The notes under the pieces are model-generated. The model saw only the letters and a program-made list of their open reading frames with translations. It was not told the DNA's origin and ran no database searches. Both the position numbers and the translations under genes were made by a program. Shown here in pieces: positions 1 through 4,003 of a stretch of 6,731 nucleotides of DNA. Positions within the stretch are counted from its first letter, which is position 1; each line of letters opens with the position of its first letter. The stretch comes from Oscillibacter sp. (GTDB lineage: Bacteria; Bacillota; Clostridia; Oscillospirales; Oscillospiraceae), in contig JAFSOM010000112.1 in NCBI GenBank assembly GCA_017447005.1, positions 1 through 6,731 of the forward strand. The letters run 5' to 3'.

Positions 1-324
1 AAGCAGTCGGCGATTTTACGGGCGGACGCGGAAAAGCAGGCGGCGATTCTGCAGGCGGAAGGACAGCGCGAAGCGCGGATTCTGGAAGCCGAAGCCGAAG
101 CGCAGGCGATTATGAAGGTACAGCAAGCGCTGGCGGATTCGCTGAAACTGTTGAACGAGTCCGCGCCGAACGACCAAGTAGTAAAGCTGAAGGCGCTGGA
201 AGCGATGGCGAAGCTGGCGGACGGCAAGGCGACGAAGATTATCATTCCGTCGGAGATACAAGGGCTTGCGGGGCTTGCGGCGTCGGCGAAAACGGTCTGG
301 GAGACTGTCGAACCGGAGCGGTAA
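1..324 (+). CDS. SPFH/band 7 (stomatin/prohibitin-like) protein, C-terminal part, 5' truncated
   Basis: This is the last 107 codons of a gene whose start lies left of the window; the frame is open from base 1 to the TAA at 322-324. Residues 1-38 are an Ala/Glu/Gln/Arg-rich heptad-like stretch (repeats such as EAEAEAQA), as in the coiled coil that follows the SPFH domain. After it come ADSLKLLNESAPN, VVKLKALEAMAKLADGKATK and IIIPSEIQGLAG, the conserved tail of stomatin-like band 7 proteins in Clostridia. Family knowledge: these proteins are anchored in the membrane by the N-terminus and oligomerise into scaffolds affecting membrane domains and proteolysis. The anchor and SPFH domain are not visible, so topology and partners (often an NfeD-type protein) cannot be checked. 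The gene converges on the Sel1-repeat gene. Family call fairly sure; exact role unknown. Confidence 0.85.
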   Translation, partial: KQSAILRADAEKQAAILQAEGQREARILEAEAEAQAIMKVQQALADSLKLLNESAPNDQVVKLKALEAMAKLADGKATKIIIPSEIQGLAGLAASAKTVWETVEPER

Positions 325-337
325 CGCGGATAACGAA

Positions 338-371
338 AACCCTCTGGCGCGGCGTTTCGCGTCGGAGGGTT
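338..371 (-). terminator. Hairpin between convergent genes, likely terminator of the Sel1-repeat gene
   Basis: AACCCTC (338-344) pairs perfectly with GAGGGTT (365-371). The stem extends inward through further G-C and wobble pairs to about 351/358, leaving a loop of about six bases. Read on the minus strand, the right arm runs into TTTTCGTT, a short U-rich tail, so it resembles a modest intrinsic terminator 75 nt after the Sel1-gene stop. Read on the plus strand it starts 13 nt after the SPFH-gene stop but has no U tract (GCTAAATTG). It may therefore work mainly leftward, or in both directions weakly. Confidence 0.6.
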
Positions 372-445
372 GCTAAATTGTGGAAGCCGCGCCCGGAAAA
401 GCGGAAAGTAACGGTTTCGTCGTTTTGCACAAAATCGCGGGCTTG

Positions 446-1435
446 TTATAAAACCTCCTCGTCCAGCGCCTCTTGCGCCTCCTGTATTTTTTCTTTCGTG
501 CGCTCAATCAGGCCGGACACGAACGGGTCGGTTTTGCGGCGCTCATAGAACCCGGACAACGCTTGCATAAGGCAGTCGAGCGCCTTTTGCGGACTGCGTT
601 CCACGCCGATACCGTCCAGAAACAACTCGCCGATTCTCATCATAATATCGGGGCGGCAGAAGTCGTCGGTGTCGGGCAGATTGGCGGCGTTGAGGGCGCG
701 GAAATACAGTCTTACCGCGTATTTCTCGTTCCGTTTCACATATTTTCCGCCCAAATACATATCTCCGAGCTTATAGAGGCAGTTGGGGTCGTTATGGAGA
801 ATCGCGCCGAGGTGATAGTAATGGTAGGCGCGGGCGTAGTCCACGGGCTGATGGCGTCCGTAGTAATAGCAGTAGCCGAGGTTACAGATGGCGCGGCGCT
901 CTCCCGCGGCGGCGGCGATTTCATAGAGTTTCGCGGCCTGTTTGAAGTTCTGCGGAAGATAGGTTCCGCTATAGTACATCGTGCCGAGGTTGAGCGCGGC
1001 GGCGGCGTTGCCGCGGTCGATACAGAGCCGGTAGCACTGCACGACGGTTTCCATGATGTCGGGGAATCGGATACAGTGATGATGTTGACAGGCCCACTCG
1101 AACACGGCGTCATAGTTTTCGTCGGCAAGATAATTGGACAGCTCCTCAATATCGTCGGCGAAAGTTTCGGCGTAATGATTCCATTCGTCGTCCTCGTCGG
1201 CGTAATACTCCTCTGCGGTCAGCGTGCGGAGGATATGCTTGGTTTTCCAGACGGGAAACGGCGCGTTTTCCTCCGTATAAAGTCCGACGGATTCCACAAT
1301 GCCCTTGCGCAGACGGTTGCGGTAGCCGAACGGGACGAGCGCGTAAGTGTTGACGGAAATGTCCATGTCGGAAATATAAAAATACAGTTTTTCCGCGTCT
1401 TTCGGACGAACTGAACAATAGCGGTATTGTTCCAT
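446..1435 (-). CDS. Sel1-like (TPR-type) repeat protein with an uncharacterised N-terminal domain
   Basis: A complete 329-residue protein. Four Sel1-type helix-turn-helix repeats are visible at about residues 144-178, 180-215, 217-251 and 263-295, each with the pattern A..LG.mY..G....n...A...y..Aa (e.g. LNLGTMYYSG, CNLGYCYYYG, YKLGDMYLGG, MRIGELFLDG). Residues 1-72 are a separate, probably beta-rich domain (YFYISDMDISVNTYALVPFG, then KGIVESVGLYTEENAPFPVW and a basic KTKHILR end). I recall similar N-termini on Sel1 proteins of Clostridia but know no function for them. Residues 73-105 are very acidic. There is no signal peptide or membrane segment, so it is probably a cytoplasmic protein-interaction scaffold. 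The ATG at 1435 is preceded by GAGGTGA with a six-base spacer, which supports this start. A promoter lies about 260 nt upstream. Binding partners are unknown. Confidence 0.85.
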   Translation of the reverse strand: MEQYRYCSVRPKDAEKLYFYISDMDISVNTYALVPFGYRNRLRKGIVESVGLYTEENAPFPVWKTKHILRTLTAEEYYADEDDEWNHYAETFADDIEELSNYLADENYDAVFEWACQHHHCIRFPDIMETVVQCYRLCIDRGNAAAALNLGTMYYSGTYLPQNFKQAAKLYEIAAAAGERRAICNLGYCYYYGRHQPVDYARAYHYYHLGAILHNDPNCLYKLGDMYLGGKYVKRNEKYAVRLYFRALNAANLPDTDDFCRPDIMMRIGELFLDGIGVERSPQKALDCLMQALSGFYERRKTDPFVSGLIERTKEKIQEAQEALDEEVL

Positions 1436-1441
1436 AGGATG

Positions 1442-1448
1442 TCACCTC
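1442..1448 (-). promoter_or_regulatory. Shine-Dalgarno site of the Sel1-repeat gene
   Basis: On the minus strand the sequence is GAGGTGA, a near-consensus site six bases before the ATG at 1435. It fixes this ATG as the start and is the main evidence that the minus strand is the coding one here, since the opposite strand is also open over most of this gene. Confidence 0.8.
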
Positions 1449-1490
1449 ACAAAGCGGAGCGGGGATTCAAACGGCGCGGTTGACGCTCGA

Positions 1491-1596
1491 AACCCCCTCC
1501 CCCTGTCCCCCTCCCCTTTCAGGGGCGGGGGAACTGGTCTTGAAAGCGCTTTCAAGTCCGGTAAGTCCCCCCTGAAAGGGGGGATTTAGGGGGGTT
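1491..1596. repeat. 106-base inverted-repeat, MITE-like element with a central perfect palindrome
   Basis: The ends are inverted copies: AACCCCC (1491-1497) and GGGGGTT (1590-1596). Inside them, CCCCTTTCAGGGG (1513-1525) is the exact reverse complement of CCCCTGAAAGGGG (1569-1581), and each can also fold on itself. The centre, 1539-1556, is the perfect 18-base palindrome CTTGAAAGCGCTTTCAAG. The whole can fold into one long interrupted hairpin or several small ones. It encodes no protein. Elements of this style (C-run ends, G-run ends with ATTTAGG) occur as dispersed intergenic repeats in many bacteria, so I infer a non-autonomous mobile or REP-like repeat. No clear target-site duplication abuts it. 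It lies between the proposed minus-strand promoter and the Sel1-gene start, so it would be transcribed in that leader. Confidence 0.7.
1493..1516 (-). other. G-quadruplex-forming motif on the minus strand
   Basis: The plus strand has four C runs of 5, 5, 5 and 4 bases (1493-1497, 1499-1503, 1507-1511, 1513-1516) separated by 1, 3 and 1 bases. On the minus strand, and in the Sel1-gene mRNA if transcription starts near 1687, these are four G runs with very short loops, the pattern expected to form a stable quadruplex. It ends about 57 nt upstream of the start codon. Folding is inferred; only the base pattern is seen. Confidence 0.55.
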
Positions 1597-1617
1597 ACGC
1601 ATAAAGTGAATGACATT

Positions 1618-1638
1618 GGGATTTAGAGGGGGACGCAT
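1618..1638. repeat. Imperfect direct repeat of the right end of the MITE-like element
   Basis: GGGATTTAGAGGGGG then ACGCAT (1618-1638) matches GGGATTTAGGGGGG-TT-ACGCAT (1581-1602) apart from one inserted A, one G and a missing TT. The two copies are 37 bases apart, start to start. The match runs past the element's apparent edge at 1596 into ACGCAT, so it may be a local duplication or the remnant of a second insertion. The rest of 1597-1690 shows no feature I recognise. Confidence 0.45.
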
Positions 1639-1693
1639 TCGCAACCGCGCATATTCCGGGGATTCCGTAAGCGTCGGGACGCCGCTTTCCGGC

Positions 1694-1722
1694 ATTATAT
1701 CACTTTTTTGGCGATATGGCAA
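1694..1722 (-). promoter_or_regulatory. Sigma-A-type promoter for the Sel1-repeat gene
   Basis: On the minus strand, TTGCCA (1722-1717, five of six matches to the -35 consensus) is followed by a 17-base spacer and a perfect TATAAT (1699-1694). TG sits one base before the -10 (1702-1701), an extended -10. The predicted start near 1687 gives a leader of about 250 nt that contains the whole MITE-like element. This is a strong match standing out in otherwise GC-rich DNA. Confidence 0.75.
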
Positions 1723-1745
1723 GGCGCCGGACAGGGCTTTCGGTC

Positions 1746-1779
1746 GATTCCGGCGGAATCTTTCGTCAAATTGACGAAA
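1746..1779. promoter_or_regulatory. Two abutting palindromes between the divergent promoters, possible operators
   Basis: GATTCCG-G-CGGAATC (1746-1760) and TTTCGTCAA-A-TTGACGAAA (1761-1779) are both perfect inverted repeats around a single central base, and they touch with no gap. They lie 24 bases upstream of the -35 of the minus-strand promoter and about 50 bases upstream of that of the recJ promoter. This would suit binding by a dimeric regulator acting on either or both. Neither has a U tract typical of a terminator. No regulator gene is in the window, so the role is inference. Confidence 0.45.
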
Positions 1780-1828
1780 CTTTTCGCGTAAGAGCGTTTC
1801 CGGGCGCGGAACTTATCGGGATTGATAC

Positions 1829-1857
1829 TTTACGTTGCGGCTTTTTTGTGATATAAT
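1829..1857 (+). promoter_or_regulatory. Sigma-A-type extended -10 promoter for the recJ-rel-dtd operon
   Basis: A perfect TATAAT (1852-1857) is preceded by TG one base upstream (1849-1850), an extended -10. TTTACG (1829-1834, four of six matches to the -35) lies upstream with a 17-base spacer. The expected start near 1864 leaves a leader of about 32 nt before the GTG of recJ. The nine bases TGATATAAT are identical to those of the divergent promoter. An AT-rich inverted repeat, ATAATA-AAA-TATTAT (1853-1867), overlaps the -10 and start region. Confidence 0.8.
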
Positions 1858-1881
1858 AAAATATTATCGTATCGGGCGCGG

Positions 1882-1889
1882 AAAGGGGG
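1882..1889 (+). promoter_or_regulatory. Shine-Dalgarno site that fixes the GTG start of recJ
   Basis: AAAGGGGG lies six bases before the GTG at 1896. It is the only good ribosome-binding site near the start of the conserved RecJ reading frame, and it supports initiation at GTG. Confidence 0.65.
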
Positions 1890-1895
1890 CAGGCT

Positions 1896-3992
1896 GTGAA
1901 GTTCAAAAGATGGGAAGTCGCCGCGTCAGACCCGGCGGCGGTGGCGGCGTTACGGAAAGCCGGGTACGCGTCGCTGTTGTCGGCGGCGCTGGCGGCGCGG
2001 GGGATTCATACGCCGGAAGAGGCGCGGGCGGCGTTGGCGGAGGAAAAACGATTGTCCCTGTCTCCCCTGCTCATGAAGGACATGGACAAGGCGGTGACGC
2101 GCATTCGGGACGCGATTCGGGACGGGGAAACCGTCGCGGTATTCGGAGACTATGACGTGGACGGAATCACTTCCACGATACTGCTGACGGACTATTTGAA
2201 GCGTTGCGGCGTGAACTGTCTGCGGCACATCCCGCGGCGCATTGAGGACGGTTACGGCCTGTCCTCGGAAGCCGTCGGAAAGTTGCGGGAGCGCGGCGCG
2301 TCGCTCATGATTTCCGTGGACTGCGGCATTACGGGCAATGAGGAGGTGGATTACGCCAACTCGATAGGCTTGGACGTGGTGGTGACGGACCATCACGAGT
2401 GCAAGGAGACGTTGCCGAAGGCGGTTGCGGTCGTGGACCCCCACAGGCCCGATTGCCCGTACCCGTTCAAGTATCTGGCGGGGGTAGGCGTGGCGTTAAA
2501 GCTGGTCATGGCGTTAGGCGGAGAGGCCCGCGCCGATGAACTGTTTGCCCGTTACTGTACGCTGGCGGCCATTGGCACGATTGCGGATGTCATGCGCATG
2601 GAGGGCGAAAACCGTACCATTGTTTCCTGCGGCATGGAGGCGTTGCCCCATACGGATTTCCCGGGCGTCCACGCGCTATGTCGGGAAGTGGGCTTATGGG
2701 AAAAGCCGGTCACGTCCACGCAAATCGGCTTTATCTTGGCGCCGCGCATTAACGCCGCCGGACGTATGGGACAGGTGGACTTAGCCGTAGACCTGTTGGA
2801 GTGCCGCGACCCGGCGCGGGCGGAGGAGCTGGCGAAAACCTTATGCGCGCTCAACCGGGAGCGGCAGACGGTGGAGCAGACGATTTTCGCCGACGCCGAA
2901 ACGCAGATAGCGCGGTTGCCGGAGAATCAGCGAAACGCGCTGGTACTGTCAAGTCAGGACTGGCACCAAGGGGTAGTCGGGATTGTGGCGTCAAGGCTGA
3001 CGGAAAAATACGGCTGTCCGAGCTTTATGATACAGTTCCGCGACGGCATGGGCAAGGGTTCGTGCCGGACTTGCGGCGGGTTCAACCTGTTCACGGCGCT
3101 GGAATCGTGCGCGGATTTGCTGGAAGGGTTCGGCGGTCACGCGCTGGCGGCGGGCTTTACGATACGGGCCGAGAATCTCGACGCGTTCCGGGCGCGGATG
3201 AATGACATTGTGCGCGAGAAATTCGGCGCGGAGCCGTGCGAGGCGGCCTTGCGTATCGACGCGGTGATAAACGTCCCGGGCGAGGCGACGTTAGAGCAGG
3301 TACGACAGCTTGACCGTTTGGAGCCGTACGGGGCGGGCAATCCGCGTCCGGTATTCGCGCTGATGGGCGCGGCGGCGGAGAGCGTGCAGAGCGTCGGACA
3401 GGGACGGCATACGAAATTCCGCCTCTCCCGGGGCACGGCGCGGTTTGACGGGATATTCTTTTCCGTCACGGAGGAGGAATGCGGAATCCGCGCCGACATG
3501 CGCGTAGACGCCGCGTTTTATCTCCAACCGAACACATTCCGCGGCGTCACGACCGTGCAGTTGCAGTTGATTGACATACGGCCTTCCCTGTGCGCGAGCC
3601 GGGGAGAGCAGGAATCTTTGGATTTGCTGAACCGTCTGACCGACGGCGACAAGCTGACGCCGCAGGAAATACAGCGTTTGAGCGCGTCGCGGGAACAATT
3701 CGCGGACTGTTGGCGGGCCTTGGAGCGCGTATTCCGACGCAAGCGCCGCGACAAAGCCGATACGCAAATTGAAACGGACACGCTGCCCTGTTTCCGGGAT
3801 TTGGCGGCGGAGATTGGCGGATGTGAGGGCTTTTTACGGGCGGCGCTGGCCCTGACGGTTTTCGAGGAGCGCGGCCTGATTCGCGTCACGGAGCGCGGAG
3901 ACCGTATGATAATCGCTATGTTGCCGCGTAACGGGAAAGTGTCGCTGGACGACTGCCCGTATCTGGCGCGGCTGAAATCCGATAGAGAGTGA
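1896..3992 (+). CDS. recJ: Single-stranded-DNA-specific 5'-3' exonuclease RecJ
   Basis: A complete 698-residue RecJ, a cytoplasmic Mn/Mg-dependent nuclease that degrades single-stranded DNA 5' to 3' in RecF-pathway recombination, mismatch repair and base excision repair. DHH phosphoesterase motifs are intact: GDYDVDG (84-90; D85, D87, D89), SVDCGIT (140-146; D142), TDHHE (164-168), VVDPH (179-183) and YLAGVGVALK (193-202), followed by GTIADV (227-232) and PRINAAGR (283-290). The DHHA1 domain follows, with DWHQGVVGIVASRL (355-368) and GGHALAAGF (413-421). Then comes the OB-fold region starting at LEPYGAGNPRPVF (475-487). Residues about 570-698 form a C-terminal extension ending in a helix-rich, winged-helix-like part, as in Firmicutes RecJ proteins, though shorter than the roughly 786-residue B. 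subtilis enzyme. The start is GTG, just after AAAGGGGG. It is first in an operon with rel, whose ribosome-binding site overlaps its stop codon, suggesting translational coupling. Confidence 0.97.
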   Translation: MKFKRWEVAASDPAAVAALRKAGYASLLSAALAARGIHTPEEARAALAEEKRLSLSPLLMKDMDKAVTRIRDAIRDGETVAVFGDYDVDGITSTILLTDYLKRCGVNCLRHIPRRIEDGYGLSSEAVGKLRERGASLMISVDCGITGNEEVDYANSIGLDVVVTDHHECKETLPKAVAVVDPHRPDCPYPFKYLAGVGVALKLVMALGGEARADELFARYCTLAAIGTIADVMRMEGENRTIVSCGMEALPHTDFPGVHALCREVGLWEKPVTSTQIGFILAPRINAAGRMGQVDLAVDLLECRDPARAEELAKTLCALNRERQTVEQTIFADAETQIARLPENQRNALVLSSQDWHQGVVGIVASRLTEKYGCPSFMIQFRDGMGKGSCRTCGGFNLFTALESCADLLEGFGGHALAAGFTIRAENLDAFRARMNDIVREKFGAEPCEAALRIDAVINVPGEATLEQVRQLDRLEPYGAGNPRPVFALMGAAAESVQSVGQGRHTKFRLSRGTARFDGIFFSVTEEECGIRADMRVDAAFYLQPNTFRGVTTVQLQLIDIRPSLCASRGEQESLDLLNRLTDGDKLTPQEIQRLSASREQFADCWRALERVFRRKRRDKADTQIETDTLPCFRDLAAEIGGCEGFLRAALALTVFEERGLIRVTERGDRMIIAMLPRNGKVSLDDCPYLARLKSDRE

Positions 3993-3994
3993 GG
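3985..3994 (+). promoter_or_regulatory. Shine-Dalgarno site of rel, overlapping the recJ stop
   Basis: GAGAGTGAGG spans the last codons and stop (3990-3992) of recJ and lies nine bases before the ATG at 4004. It favours that ATG over the in-frame GTG at 3989, which would overlap the site itself. Ribosomes finishing recJ would terminate on this site, which fits coupled translation. Confidence 0.65.
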
Positions 3995-4003
3995 TTGATT
4001 TCC

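Noticed and set aside
473..1414. A 313-codon open frame on the plus strand antisense to the Sel1-repeat gene
   Set aside because: It has no Shine-Dalgarno site and no recognisable domain. The minus strand has clear Sel1 repeats, a good ribosome-binding site and a promoter. The open antisense frame follows from the GC-rich codon use.
1491..1596. The G/C-run repeat as a pair of intrinsic terminators or a CRISPR-like array
   Set aside because: No U tract follows any of the stems in either direction, and there are no regularly spaced repeats with unique spacers.
1483..1600. ACGC on both sides of the MITE-like element as a target-site duplication
   Set aside because: The left copy (1483-1486) is four bases away from the element end while the right copy (1597-1600) abuts it. 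A four-base match is also easily random.
1671..1682. GCGTC-GG-GACGC inverted repeat
   Set aside because: A five-base stem with a two-base loop cannot form a good hairpin and is expected by chance in GC-rich DNA.
1822..1827. TTGATA as the -35 of the recJ promoter
   Set aside because: It would leave a 24-base spacer to TATAAT. TTTACG at 1829 gives 17 bases, and the extended -10 lowers the need for a strong -35.
3989..4003. GTG at 3989 as the start of rel
   Set aside because: It overlaps the recJ stop and the GAGAGTGAGG ribosome-binding site and has no good site of its own. The ATG at 4004 has the right spacing.
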